From: Streptosporangium saharense
GTDB lineage: Bacteria > Actinomycetota > Actinomycetes > Streptosporangiales > Streptosporangiaceae
Reading direction: 5' to 3'
Assembly (NCBI RefSeq): GCF_014203715.1
Contig: NZ_JACHJP010000008.1
Span: 248,001 to 312,000 of the forward strand
Length of the DNA: 64,000 nt
The notes below the pieces were generated by a model that was not told the origin of the DNA, made no database searches, and was given only the letters and a program-made list of their open reading frames with translations. Position 1 is the first letter of the stretch. Each line of letters starts with the position of its first letter. The translations under genes and the position numbers were made by a program. Positions 38,876 to 47,726 of the stretch are shown here, in pieces.

Positions 38876-39087
38876 GATCCTCCGCGTGCGGAAACCCACT
38901 TCGCCGGTGACGTACGGCGGGCGCACCGAACCGGTTGTGACCAAGGGAAAGCCGCTGATTCACCGGGTCGCATACACGACATGCGGAGATCCAGCCTCGC
39001 GGAGAATTTCCAAAAATCTCCACGGTGTTTATAAGGCAAATAGAGCAGCAAACTCCGGGCACCCATTAGAACGCCGAGGGGACCTCC

Positions 39088-39546
39088 ATGTCCACCAGCA
39101 GAACGTTTCGGATTCTCCGCCGCACCATCCTGACCATCACGGCGGTGATGGTGCTGTTCGCCACGAATCTCACCGGCGCGTCCGCGACGCGGGCCCTGAC
39201 CGGCTGGGCCTGTTCGACGCCGCCGGGCTATGTCTACGACGAGGTCCAGTACAGCTACCAGTGCAGCCAGTCGAGCTGGACCTCGCCCGTCTACCACGTG
39301 CTCGCCCCCTACGACGGCCTCACGGCCTGCGTCAGCGCGACAGGCTGGACCTACGACCAGATCACCTACACCTCCGGCTGCAGCTTCCTGGGCACCACGG
39401 CCACGACCTTCCATCTCAGGCAGCCGGTCGACGGACTGTGGGCCTGCGTCGTGCCCAGCGGCTGGTCCTACACCGCGACCGCCACGACCTTCGACTGCAG
39501 CTACACCACCGGCGTTCCGTCGACCAAGTTCCAACTGGTCCACTGA
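39088..39546 (+). CDS. Secreted Cys-containing triple-repeat protein of unknown function
   Basis: 152 aa with GAGGGG before ATG 39088. Residues 1-33 form a signal peptide: basic start, hydrophobic stretch ILTITAVMVLFATNL, probable cut after ASA. The mature part has three repeats of about 40 residues, each built as GW(A/T)xDxxC...Y-x-C: WACSTPPGYVYDEVQYSYQC, then LTACVSATGWTYDQITYTSGC, then LWACVVPSGWSYTATATTFDC. Two Cys per repeat suggest one disulfide each. Rich in Tyr, Trp, Thr and Ser. I do not recognise the family. Isolated between the acetyltransferase and the sulfur operon control region. Confidence 0.85.
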   Translation: MSTSRTFRILRRTILTITAVMVLFATNLTGASATRALTGWACSTPPGYVYDEVQYSYQCSQSSWTSPVYHVLAPYDGLTACVSATGWTYDQITYTSGCSFLGTTATTFHLRQPVDGLWACVVPSGWSYTATATTFDCSYTTGVPSTKFQLVH

Positions 39547-39578
39547 CCCCGGGGCAGCACTGGCCGGGTGCGGCGTCG

Positions 39579-39597
39579 CTGACACGGTGGCCGTCAG
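39579..39597 (+). terminator. Possible terminator hairpin after the secreted repeat protein
   Basis: CTGACACGG, loop TGG, CCGTCAG with one bulged A, 33 nt after the stop. Weak stem without a U-tract. Confidence 0.3.
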
Positions 39598-39633
39598 GTG
39601 TGTGGGTATTTCATGTACAACTGGTAGGGAGTG

Positions 39634-39662
39634 TTGACTTTAGTTAGTTTGGCACCTAAATT
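39634..39662 (+). promoter_or_regulatory. Sigma-70-type promoter for leaderless leader peptide
   Basis: TTGACT at 39634-39639, 17-nt spacer, TAAATT at 39657-39662. Both boxes are close to the housekeeping consensus. Transcription would start about at ATG 39669, giving a leaderless mRNA that begins with the first leader peptide. Confidence 0.7.
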
Positions 39663-39668
39663 GGGGTT

Positions 39669-39743
39669 ATGCGCAAGGATGTTCCCCTTACCCGGCGTCA
39701 CCACGTGGACTTCGGCCACGTCAAAAGCGCACAGTGTCGCTGA
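39669..39743 (+). CDS. Leader peptide 1 with Cys codon before stop (AQCR)
   Basis: 24 codons: MRKDVPLTRRHHVDFGHV followed by KSAQCR and TGA. ATG lies 7 nt after the -10 box, so it is probably translated without a leader. It shares RR-H-(V/L)-x-(F/L)GH-x-x-x-AQCR-stop with the peptide at 39798. Short ORFs of this kind, basic and ending near a Cys codon, stand before sulfur-assimilation operons in actinobacteria. Cysteine-responsive attenuation by leaderless Cys-rich short ORFs is established in mycobacteria. Here ribosome stalling at the Cys codon is the inferred signal. Confidence 0.65.
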   Translation: MRKDVPLTRRHHVDFGHVKSAQCR

Positions 39744-39797
39744 TCGCACTCGTCTGATGCGGTGGCATCGCCGCCGGATTCCCCCCTATCGCCGCCC

Positions 39798-39854
39798 ATG
39801 AGCCGGCGCAGGCACCTGCACCTCGGCCACCTTCCGACCGCGCAGTGTCGCTGA
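39798..39854 (+). CDS. Leader peptide 2 with Cys codon before stop (AQCR)
   Basis: 18 codons, MSRRRHLHLGHLPTAQCR, then TGA. The last 12 bp before stop and the bases after it (gcgcagtgtcgctgatcgc) repeat those of leader 1, so one arose by duplication of the other. It begins 54 nt after leader 1 ends and about 255 nt before the flavin reductase start, suggesting two attenuation steps in series. Confidence 0.6.
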   Translation: MSRRRHLHLGHLPTAQCR

Positions 39855-40108
39855 TCGCGCCCATCCGATCTGGACAAGATCACTGCCGCTTTCCGGCCCC
39901 TGTCCCCGTCCCCGGGGGAGGCCGGAGGCTGCGATCGCCTTGGTTGAACCCATGTGCCGACGACGGTTCCGTCTTCGCGGAGCCGAGAAGCGGCATGAGC
40001 GCCCGAGGGGGCTCAGATGAACATCGAGATGTTGGCAGGCGACCCACGGACGGCTTCCCACAGACCGGACGCCGGACGGATGGACCTCGGCGGGAAGGGA
40101 GCCGGACG

Positions 40109-40615
40109 GTGACCGAAATCCTTCCCGGAAGGACCGTGGACGGCGAACGGTTCAGGAGGGCACTCGCGGCGCACGCCGCGGGAGTCGTGGTGATCACCGC
40201 TCGGGACGAGGGAGTCCCCGTCGGCCTGACCGCGACGTCGTTCTCGTCGGTCAGCCTGGAGCCACCGCTGGTCTCCTTCTACGTGGACCAGGGCTCGACC
40301 ACCTGGCCCCGGCTGCGCTCGGCCGGTCACTTCGCCGTCAACGTGCTCACCAGCGACCAGCACGAACTCGCGACCCGGTTCGCCCGTAAGAGCGTCGACC
40401 GCTTCGCCGCCCCGACCCGCTGGCATTCCGGCCCGTACGGCGCGCCGCTGCTGAGCGACGCGTCGGTGCACCTGGTCTGCCTGCCGTACACGACGCTGGA
40501 AGTGGGGGACCACGTGCTCGTCATCGGCTCGGTGGCCGAGGCGACCGTGCACGGCACGGGTCGGCCCCTGCTCTACCACCAGGGCCGTTTCGGCCAGTTC
40601 CTTCCTCACCCCTGA
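40109..40615 (+). CDS. FMN-type flavin reductase
   Basis: 168 aa from GTG 40109, AGGGAG 7 nt upstream. Flavin reductase-like split-barrel family: GLTATSFSSVSLEPPLVSFYVD flavin-binding strand region, HFAVNVLTSDQ and the C-terminal GRPLLYHQGRFGQF are typical. It supplies reduced FMN to two-component luciferase-like monooxygenases, four of which lie downstream on the same strand. First protein gene after the leader peptides. Confidence 0.92.
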   Translation: MTEILPGRTVDGERFRRALAAHAAGVVVITARDEGVPVGLTATSFSSVSLEPPLVSFYVDQGSTTWPRLRSAGHFAVNVLTSDQHELATRFARKSVDRFAAPTRWHSGPYGAPLLSDASVHLVCLPYTTLEVGDHVLVIGSVAEATVHGTGRPLLYHQGRFGQFLPHP

Positions 40616-40856
40616 TCCTTCTCTCCCCCTTCTCGCCGCCGTCGGCGGTATGTCTCTCCGGCACGGAGACCGGTCCTCGGACGCCCGGATTCCCGTGACA
40701 CCTCACCTCTCCACCTCTCTGTTCTTCGGTCCGTCATTCCCCTGTGCGCTCACCGTGCGTGACAGCTCTCGTACGCCTATGCCCGATGCCGAACATTCGC
40801 CGACCTCGGTGAAGCGCGGCTCCGTTCCCGAGCCACCGCTTCGAAAGGAAACCCCC

Positions 40857-41954
40857 GTGACAACGAACCGCCGACGCCACAGATGGCTCACCTCCGGCGT
40901 CGCCCTGCTGGCCGTCTCCACCATGCTCGCCGGATGCGGCAACGACTCCCCGGCGTCGGCAGACCCCGCCGGCACCGCCGTACCGGCCCTGGATCCCGCG
41001 AATCCGGTGACGGTCAAGGTGATCAACACCTCGACCGCCTTCAACGTCGCGCTCGCCAAGGACTACGGCTTCTTCAGGAAGTACGGCCTGGACATCCAGG
41101 AGAGCCAGCTCGCCAACGGCACCCAGGTGCTCGCGGCGCTGCAGGGCGGGAGCGGTGAGATCGGCTACGCCGACCTCTACGCCGGCATCAACGCCAAGGC
41201 GCAGGGCTTCGACATCAAGCTGGTCGCCAACAACAACACCAACGCCGAGGAGTTCCCGATCCTGGTCAAGGCGGACGGCCCGATCAAGTCGCCCGCCGAC
41301 CTCGCGGGCAGGAGCATCGCCCTGCCGCCGGTGCCGCAGCACACGGTCAACCTCCGCGGTTTCCTGAAGTCCAACGGGGTCGATCCGAACGCGGTCAAGT
41401 ACACGATCGTCCAGTCCCAGTCCGCCGCCCCCCAGGCGCTGGCGGGCGGGTCCGTCGACGCGTTCTTCGGCCAGTGGATCCAGGCGTACTCCAACGAGGG
41501 GCAGCCGGGCGCCTACGACTTCCGCGTCCTGGGCGACCCCGACTCGTCGAAGTGGTCCAACCTGAAGGCGACAACGGCGGCGTTCTGGGTCACCGGCGAC
41601 TGGCTGAAGGACCCGAAGAACCAGGCGGTCGCCTACGCCTTCGACAAGGCGCTGCACGCCTCCTACGTCTGGTTCAAGACGCTGAAGCCGGAACAACTCC
41701 AGCCGATCCTGCTCAGGTACCAGAAGACGGACCTGCAGAAGATCACCGGCAACGACCCCAAGAAGGTCCACAACCTCCTGACGAACACGCAGACCGGGCC
41801 GTTCGACTTCGACGCCACCCAGTCCTGGTACCAGCTCGGCCTTGAGTACGCCCCCGACAAGATCCAGAAGGGCGTCGACCTGCGCCAGCTCGTGTACGGC
41901 TCGGCACTGCAGCCCGCCCCCGAACTGATCCAGCCGCCGGAGAACCCGAGCTGA
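40857..41954 (+). CDS. ABC transporter substrate-binding lipoprotein (sulfonate/taurine type)
   Basis: 365 aa from GTG 40857 with AAGGAA upstream; the ATG at 40650 only extends it with non-signal sequence. Lipoprotein signal RRRHRWLTSGVALLAVSTML followed by AGC, lipid-modified Cys. The mature part is an NMT1/THI5/SsuA-like periplasmic fold: VTVKVINTSTAFNVALAKDYGFFRKYGLDI, SPADLAGRSIALPP, GSVDAFFGQW. It binds the imported ligand outside the membrane for the ATPase and permease that follow. The operon content suggests an aliphatic or aryl sulfonate. Confidence 0.9.
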   Translation: MTTNRRRHRWLTSGVALLAVSTMLAGCGNDSPASADPAGTAVPALDPANPVTVKVINTSTAFNVALAKDYGFFRKYGLDIQESQLANGTQVLAALQGGSGEIGYADLYAGINAKAQGFDIKLVANNNTNAEEFPILVKADGPIKSPADLAGRSIALPPVPQHTVNLRGFLKSNGVDPNAVKYTIVQSQSAAPQALAGGSVDAFFGQWIQAYSNEGQPGAYDFRVLGDPDSSKWSNLKATTAAFWVTGDWLKDPKNQAVAYAFDKALHASYVWFKTLKPEQLQPILLRYQKTDLQKITGNDPKKVHNLLTNTQTGPFDFDATQSWYQLGLEYAPDKIQKGVDLRQLVYGSALQPAPELIQPPENPS

Positions 41955-42017
41955 GCACGGATTCTCCGGCGCGGCGGCAGCCGTCGAGCCACGAACCACC
42001 ACGGGTGAGGTCCCCAC

Positions 42018-42854
42018 ATGACAAGCACAACCGAGGCCCAAGCGGCCGCCCTGACCGGCGGCGTCCATCAGGAGATCATCACCGTCGAAGGCGCGGGAAA
42101 GGACTACCTCGCCCTTGACGGGAACGTCGTACGCGGACTCTCGCCGGTGGACCTGACGATCGAACGGGGCGCATTCGTGTCACTCGTCGGCCGTTCCGGC
42201 TGCGGCAAGTCCACGTTCCTCCGCCTCGTCGCCGGACTGGAGAAGCCGACCTCCGGCACGATCCGCATCGGCACCGAGCGGGTGGACGGGCCGCCAGACA
42301 GCGCCCGCTACGTCTTCCAGAACTACAACGAGTCGCTGCTGCCGTGGCGCACGGTCGGCGACAACATCCGCTTCGGGCTGCGGCACGGGCACGGCGCCGC
42401 CCGCGCGTCCTCCAAGGCGCAGGAGAACGAGCTGATCCAGGAACACCTCGAAGAGGTCGGGCTCGGCGGAACCTTCAACCGCTACCCGGGCGAACTCTCC
42501 GGCGGCATGCAGCAGCGGGTCGCCATCGCCCGGGCCCTGGCCGCGCTTCCCGAGCTGCTGCTGCTCGACGAGCCGTTCAGCGCGGTCGACGCGCTCAGCC
42601 GGAGCACGCTGCAGGACCTCATCCTGCGGATCTGGCAGGAGCACGGCCTCACCGTCCTGTTCGTCACGCACGACATCGAGGAGGCCCTCTACCTGTCACA
42701 GCGCGTGATCGTGCTCCGTGAGAAGGGCGGCGGCGTCGAACGCGACGTCACCGTCGACATCCCGTACCCGCGCAGGCAGGTCGACTTCCGCGAGGACCCC
42801 CGCTATCTCCGCCTTCGCCGTGAGGTTCTCGGCCTCGTCCTCGGCACCGAGTGA
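42018..42854 (+). CDS. ABC transporter ATPase (SsuB/TauB-like)
   Basis: 278 aa. Walker A GRSGCGKST at residues about 58-66, Q-loop VFQNYNESLLPWRTV, signature LSGGMQQRVAIARAL, Walker B LLLLDEPFSAVD, switch His in VTHDIEEAL. The LPWRTV Q-loop context is characteristic of the nitrate/sulfonate/taurine import family. Works with the lipoprotein before it and the permease after it (10-nt gap). Confidence 0.95.
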   Translation: MTSTTEAQAAALTGGVHQEIITVEGAGKDYLALDGNVVRGLSPVDLTIERGAFVSLVGRSGCGKSTFLRLVAGLEKPTSGTIRIGTERVDGPPDSARYVFQNYNESLLPWRTVGDNIRFGLRHGHGAARASSKAQENELIQEHLEEVGLGGTFNRYPGELSGGMQQRVAIARALAALPELLLLDEPFSAVDALSRSTLQDLILRIWQEHGLTVLFVTHDIEEALYLSQRVIVLREKGGGVERDVTVDIPYPRRQVDFREDPRYLRLRREVLGLVLGTE

Positions 42855-42864
42855 AGGACCAGTC

Positions 42865-43728
42865 ATGCCCGACACCATCGTGACCGGAACAGAGGCGCGG
42901 GAAGCCGAAAGGAAACCCCCGGCGAGCGGGATCAGGCCCGTCGGCAGGGCGCGCAGGAACGCGCGCCGCTACTTCCGCAGCCGGGTCTCCGGCTGGACGC
43001 TGGTCGCCCTGGTCGTCGTCCTCTGGGAGCTCTACTCCAACGTCGACTACGACCCCACCATCTCCTCACCGAGCCGCATCGCCGAGACGTGGTGGGGGGA
43101 GGCGACCACGGGCGACCTGCTGAACCAGTTGACGATCACCCTGCGGACGATGGCCGAGGCCCTCGCGCTCGCCGTACCGCTCGGGGTCGGCATCGGCTTC
43201 CTGATGGGCCGCTCGCAGGTGATCTGGGGGCTGCTTGAGCCGCTCGTCGAGATCCTGCGGCTCACCCCGGCCACCGCGATCCTGCCGATCTACATCCTGT
43301 TCCTCGGTCTCGGCGACCAGATGAAGGTCGCGGTGTTCCTCACCGGGGGGATCTTTCCGATGATCATCAACTCCTACGCCGGTGCCCGGGGCGTGTCGAA
43401 GATCCTCTCCGAGACGGCGCAGACGTTCCGCCTGTCGTGGCTGCAGACGCAGCGGGAGATCGCCCTGCCGTTCGCGATGCCGTACATCCTCGTCGGCATG
43501 CGGCAGTCGCTGGGCATGTCGCTCGTGCTCGCGGTCGTCATCGGCATGCTCGCGGGCAACGACGGCATCGGCTACTACCTGATGTTCGCCCAGCAGAACT
43601 TCAACCTGAGGCAGTTGCTCGCCGGGGTGCTCACGGTCGCGTTCGTCGGCTACGTGTTCAACGCGGTCTTCCTGCTGCTCGAACGGCGCGTCACCCGGTG
43701 GCGGCGCAGCCAGACGGGTGCGGCGTGA
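42865..43728 (+). CDS. ABC transporter permease (SsuC/TauC-like)
   Basis: 287 aa from ATG 42865, with AAGGACC upstream; longer in-frame starts overlap the ATPase gene. Six hydrophobic segments, starting with WTLVALVVVLWELYSN. The EAL..G permease motif appears as ETAQTFRLSWLQTQREIALPFAMPYIL, which contacts the ATPase. Ends with GTGA overlap with the next monooxygenase, so all are one transcript. Confidence 0.94.
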   Translation: MPDTIVTGTEAREAERKPPASGIRPVGRARRNARRYFRSRVSGWTLVALVVVLWELYSNVDYDPTISSPSRIAETWWGEATTGDLLNQLTITLRTMAEALALAVPLGVGIGFLMGRSQVIWGLLEPLVEILRLTPATAILPIYILFLGLGDQMKVAVFLTGGIFPMIINSYAGARGVSKILSETAQTFRLSWLQTQREIALPFAMPYILVGMRQSLGMSLVLAVVIGMLAGNDGIGYYLMFAQQNFNLRQLLAGVLTVAFVGYVFNAVFLLLERRVTRWRRSQTGAA

Positions 43729-44798
43729 GCCCGGCCGCGGCGCGCGAGCCGCTCAAACTGGGGTTCTTCACTCATGTACGGTCCTCCTCCGGGCGGGCGG
43801 AGGCCCACGAGGAGCTCGTCCGCCTGTTCGTGGGCGCTGAGCGGCTCGGCTTCGACGTCGGGTTCGTGGCCCAGCACCTGCTGGCCGACGGCGAGGAGGG
43901 CTCGACGCCGTCACCGCTGATCTCCCTCGCCCCGGTCGCCGTGTCGACCGAGCGGATCGGGCTCGGCGTCTCAGTGGTGACGCTGCCGGTCACGGACCCC
44001 GTCCAGCTCGCCGAGGACGCGCTCACCCTGGACGCGATCTCGCGGGGGCGCCTGGAACTCGGTCTCGGAACCGGCAACGCCAACATCGACAGGTACCCGG
44101 CCTTCGGACACGACGGGGCGCGGGCGACGGAGCTGTTCGACGAGAACCTCGCCGTGCTGCAGGCCGCCCTGGCGGGCCACCCGCTGCGCGGCACCGGCCT
44201 GACCCTGCCGGTGGACGGCACACCGTTGCTGCACCGCCTCTGGCGCACCCCGGGCAGCGTCGCCTCGGCCCGCCGCGCCGCACTCACCGGTGTCGGCGCC
44301 CTGTACGGCACGGCGACCCTCGACGCCAGGACCCGGCAGCGGCCGATCATCGACGCCTACCTGTCCCAGTGGGCGGAGACCGGCCCGAGCCAGGCCCCGG
44401 CCGAGGTGGCGGGCAGTCTGCGGCCACGGCTCGGCGCGATCCGGATGATCTATCCCTCCGACTCCTACGAGACGGCGCTCGCGGAGCTGGCCCCGTTCGT
44501 GCGGGCAGGCCGTACCCGGCTCGCGAAGGCCAACGGGACCGACCCCGGTGAGCTGGACGACGACGAGGTCCTGGCGTCGATGAACGTCAAGACCGGCTCG
44601 CCGCGACAGACGGCGCGGGCCCTCCGGGACGACGTCGCGCTGCTGCCCGAGGCGGACTACCTCATCGCCGTCACCAACGTCATCGAGGACGCGGAGGCCG
44701 GGTCCGGCGGGAAACGCGCCGTGGACGCCGCGCTGCGCGGCCTGGAGCGGATCGCGGCCGAGGTGGCGCCCGAGCTCGGATGGACGCCGAAGAAATGA
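43725..44798 (+). CDS. Luciferase-like FMN-dependent monooxygenase (first of four)
   Basis: 357 aa from GTG 43725, overlapping the permease stop by 4 bp. LLM-class TIM barrel: LKLGFFTHV at the N-terminus, LGLGVSVVTLPVTDPVQLAEDALTLDAISRGRLELGLGTGN flavin-binding region. Such enzymes use reduced FMN and O2, often to cleave C-S or C-N bonds. Its place directly after the permease suggests action on the imported compound. Substrate not readable. Confidence 0.9.
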   Translation: MSPAAAREPLKLGFFTHVRSSSGRAEAHEELVRLFVGAERLGFDVGFVAQHLLADGEEGSTPSPLISLAPVAVSTERIGLGVSVVTLPVTDPVQLAEDALTLDAISRGRLELGLGTGNANIDRYPAFGHDGARATELFDENLAVLQAALAGHPLRGTGLTLPVDGTPLLHRLWRTPGSVASARRAALTGVGALYGTATLDARTRQRPIIDAYLSQWAETGPSQAPAEVAGSLRPRLGAIRMIYPSDSYETALAELAPFVRAGRTRLAKANGTDPGELDDDEVLASMNVKTGSPRQTARALRDDVALLPEADYLIAVTNVIEDAEAGSGGKRAVDAALRGLERIAAEVAPELGWTPKK

Positions 44799-46285
44799 GC
44801 CAGGACAGGACGGACGACAGGGCGCGCTGGCGGGCCCTGTACGTCGCGTCGATCCTCTCGGGATTCCTCCTGCTCGGCATCGGCGACGCCAACGTGGCGC
44901 TGCCGGCGATCGCCGACGCGCTGCACATCGGCCCGACCAGCCTCCAGCTTGTCTCGGCGGGCTATGTCGTGACCTTCGGCCTCACCCTCGTGCCCTTCGG
45001 GCGCCTGGGGGACCAGGGCCACCGGCGCAGGTTGATCTTCATCGGCCTTTCGGTCTACGTCGTCTCCAGCCTCGTCTGCGGCCTCGCCGCGGACTGGCGG
45101 ACGCTCATCGCGGGACGCGTCCTGCTCGGCGTCTCGGCCGGGATCCTCATGCCGCAGACGATCGGCGTGATCCAGCAGCTTTTCAGCGGTGCCGAGCGGG
45201 GCAGGGCCTTCGCCGACTACGGCGTGATGACCGCCATCGCGACCGCGCTGGGACCGAGCGTCGGCGGCCTGCTCGTGACCCTGGGCGGGCAGGCCCAGGG
45301 GTGGCGGTGGATCTTCCTGATGAACGTCCCCATCGGTGTCGCGCTGTTCGCCGCGGGCCTCCGCTACCTGCCCAGGACCCAGCCGGTCGCCGCGACCGCC
45401 AACCGCAGCCTCGACCCGTTCGGCGCCGTGCTTCTCGGCGTCACCGTGCTCCTCGTGCTGTATCCACTCGTGCTGACCACCGGCCTGCCGGGCGACAGCG
45501 CGGCGCGGTGGTACACGCTCCTCCCCGCCGCCGTCTTCGGCGTGCTGTTCTGGCGGTGGGAACGCCGCTACGCGCGCCGGGGCTCGCTTCCGCTGCTGGA
45601 CGGGGACCTGCTGCGTACCCGGTCGTACCGGATCGCGATGCTCGTCGCCGCGTCGTGGCTGGCCACCGGGCCCGCGGTGAGCCTGGTGCTGATGCTCTAC
45701 CTTCAGTTGGCGCTCGGACTCTCCCCGGTCCTCGCCGCCCTGGTCCTGCTGCCGTCCGCCGCGGCCTCCGCCTTCGGCGCGCGCTGGGCGGCGCGGCGCG
45801 TGCTGCTCAGGGGCCGGGTCATCACGCTGACCGGGCTGTTCATGTCCGCCGGAGGCATCCTCGTCTCCGCCCTGGCCGCGAACCTCCTGCCGCCCCACCC
45901 CGCGATAGCCGTGATCACGGTGGCGCAGGTCCTCAACGGAGTGGGCAACGGCATGGTGATCTCACCGAACCACGTGCTGCTGCTGATCGACGTGCCGAAG
46001 GAGAAGGGCGGCCTCGCCGCCTCGATCGGCCATCTGACACAGCGCATCGGCAACTCGCTCGGCGTGGCGGCCACCTCGGCGGCCTTCTACGCCGTGATCT
46101 ACGGCCAGGCGGGGGGCCTGACGAACGCGCGGCGGTCCACCTACGACAGCGCCCTCACCGCCGGGGTGGTCACCGCCGGGATCTTCTTCGTGCTCGCCGT
46201 GTGGGCCTCGGTGGTGGACCTCCTCCGGATGCGGCGAGCACGCGCGGTCCCGCCATCGGCCGCACTGGCCACCCCCCTGAAGTGA
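44795..46285 (+). CDS. MFS transporter, DHA2-like (14 TM)
   Basis: 496 aa from ATG 44795 (ATGA overlap with the preceding gene); ATG 44780 is an alternative five codons earlier. Motif A-like GRLGDQGHRRRLIFIGL after TM2, RVLLGVSAGILMPQTIGVIQQLF in TM4/5, and about 14 hydrophobic segments, fitting the drug:H+ antiporter-2 family. It may export a toxic by-product or the desulfurised remainder of the imported substrate. An antibiotic exporter role is possible but the operon argues against it. Confidence 0.9.
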   Translation: MSQDRTDDRARWRALYVASILSGFLLLGIGDANVALPAIADALHIGPTSLQLVSAGYVVTFGLTLVPFGRLGDQGHRRRLIFIGLSVYVVSSLVCGLAADWRTLIAGRVLLGVSAGILMPQTIGVIQQLFSGAERGRAFADYGVMTAIATALGPSVGGLLVTLGGQAQGWRWIFLMNVPIGVALFAAGLRYLPRTQPVAATANRSLDPFGAVLLGVTVLLVLYPLVLTTGLPGDSAARWYTLLPAAVFGVLFWRWERRYARRGSLPLLDGDLLRTRSYRIAMLVAASWLATGPAVSLVLMLYLQLALGLSPVLAALVLLPSAAASAFGARWAARRVLLRGRVITLTGLFMSAGGILVSALAANLLPPHPAIAVITVAQVLNGVGNGMVISPNHVLLLIDVPKEKGGLAASIGHLTQRIGNSLGVAATSAAFYAVIYGQAGGLTNARRSTYDSALTAGVVTAGIFFVLAVWASVVDLLRMRRARAVPPSAALATPLK

Positions 46286-46319
46286 TCGACGAAGCAGGAA
46301 ACGAGCAAGGAGTGCAAGC

Positions 46320-47717
46320 GTGAGTGAGAAGCGTCAGGTGAAGCTGGGGCACTCGATCTGGCCGGAAGGGCGCCACGGCACGGGCTGGCGGCGCCGTCGC
46401 CACCACAAGGTGCTTGAGGGCGACCCGGACTTCTACCGGGCGACGGCGCAGACCGCCGAACGAGGGCTGTTCGACTACTTCTTCCTCGGCAACGGCGAGG
46501 CTGCCCGGCTGCCCGGCAAACCGGGACCCGGCAACCGGGAGTGGTCGGCGGACACGGCGGCCAACGGCGTGGTGAACATCGCCGACGGCGAGCACTACTG
46601 GACCCCCAACGGCCTGTTCAAGCTCGACAGCTTCACCGCCAACGCCTACGTCGCGGCGCTGACGTCGCACATCGGGCTGGTCTCGACGTTCAACACGACC
46701 TACCAGCATCCGTTCAACGTGGCCCGGCAGACCGCCACCCTCGACCACCTCAGCCGGGGCCGCGCCGCGATCAACATCGTGACCGGGCGCAGCGACGACG
46801 CGGCGCGTAACTACGGGTTCGAGGAACAGCCCGACGGCGACGCCCGGTGGGACCGCGCCGAGGAGTTCGTCCAGATCCTCTGGTCGCTGTGGGACGGCTG
46901 GCAGGACGGCTGGTACGTCGGAGACCGGGAGGGCGGGCGGTTCCTCGACCTCGACAAGATCCACCCGACCGCCTTCCGCGGCAAGCACTTCAGCGTCGAG
47001 GGACCGCTCAACATCCCGCCGTCCCCGCAGCGCCGTCCGCCGCTGATCGTGGCCGGCACGTCCCAGCGGTCGTTCGAGTTCGGCGCCAAGTATGCCGACG
47101 TCCGCTTCATCCCCTTCGCCGACAAGCAGGCCGAGTACTACCGGAAGCAGAAGGAACTGGCCGCCCAGTACCACCGCGACCCGGACGACTACCACCTGCT
47201 GCCCGGCATCACCTTCTACGTGGACGAGACCTCGACCGCCGCCCACGCCAGGTTCCGCGAGATCCAGGACCTGTCCGTCGTGCCGTTCGACGCGGACGCG
47301 CTCGGGCGGGTGCTCGGCGTGGACCTCGGCGGGGCCGGGCCGTACGACAAGGTGAAGGACGTCGTGGACGTCGCCGCGCACCCCGGGTCCGCCTGGCTGG
47401 TGAAGGACGCGTTCCTCGGCTTCGGGGACGAGGACATCACGCTCGCCGACCTCGACCACTTCGTCGCCAACGGCCCCGCCAACCAGGTGCCGGTCGTCGG
47501 TTCCGGGCAGGAGGTGGCCGACTGGATCGAGGAGAACTTCGAGGACCGCAAGCTCGACGGCGTCGTGGTCTTCCCGCCCTACCAGCCGGGCTCGCTGGAC
47601 GCGTTCGTCGACCTGGTGGTGCCTGAGCTGCAACGACGCGGTCTTTTCCGTACGGCCTACACCGGCACGACGTTCCGGGAGCACCTCGGCCCGTCTGCCA
47701 CCGCGAAGACGGCCTGA
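46320..47717 (+). CDS. NtaA/DszA-type FMN-dependent monooxygenase (second of four)
   Basis: 465 aa from GTG 46320. Features of the NtaA/SnaA/DszA branch: FYRATAQTAERGLFDYFFLGNG, GLVSTFNTTYQHPFNVARQTATLDHLSRGRAAINIVTG, then NYGFEE, DRAEEFVQIL, AFRGKHFSVEGPLNIPPSPQRRPPLIVAG. Members oxidise compounds such as nitrilotriacetate and dibenzothiophene sulfone with FMNH2 from a separate reductase, matching the reductase at the head of this operon. Confidence 0.92.
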   Translation: MSEKRQVKLGHSIWPEGRHGTGWRRRRHHKVLEGDPDFYRATAQTAERGLFDYFFLGNGEAARLPGKPGPGNREWSADTAANGVVNIADGEHYWTPNGLFKLDSFTANAYVAALTSHIGLVSTFNTTYQHPFNVARQTATLDHLSRGRAAINIVTGRSDDAARNYGFEEQPDGDARWDRAEEFVQILWSLWDGWQDGWYVGDREGGRFLDLDKIHPTAFRGKHFSVEGPLNIPPSPQRRPPLIVAGTSQRSFEFGAKYADVRFIPFADKQAEYYRKQKELAAQYHRDPDDYHLLPGITFYVDETSTAAHARFREIQDLSVVPFDADALGRVLGVDLGGAGPYDKVKDVVDVAAHPGSAWLVKDAFLGFGDEDITLADLDHFVANGPANQVPVVGSGQEVADWIEENFEDRKLDGVVVFPPYQPGSLDAFVDLVVPELQRRGLFRTAYTGTTFREHLGPSATAKTA

Positions 47718-47726
47718 GGTCCCCCG

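Larger units (their letters stand above)
39547..40108 (+). other. 562-bp control region of the sulfur operon
   Basis: No ordinary gene fits here. It holds a possible terminator, a strong promoter at 39634-39662, two related leader peptides at 39669 and 39798, and a GC-rich stretch 39855-40108 where CCGGCC (39895) could pair with GGCCGG (39921) around an inner CCCC/GGGG stem. An ATG at 39996 is in frame with the flavin reductase and could give a longer N-terminus, but that extension is unlike the family. Confidence 0.7.

Noticed and set aside
39996-40615. Longer flavin reductase starting at ATG 39996
   Set aside because: The added residues are Arg/Gly/Asp-rich and unlike the family; GTG 40109 has a better ribosome site.
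44657-45898. 413-aa minus-strand frame in the MFS region
   Set aside because: Antisense to a transporter with clear membrane segments; composition is Arg/Glu/Asp-rich filler.
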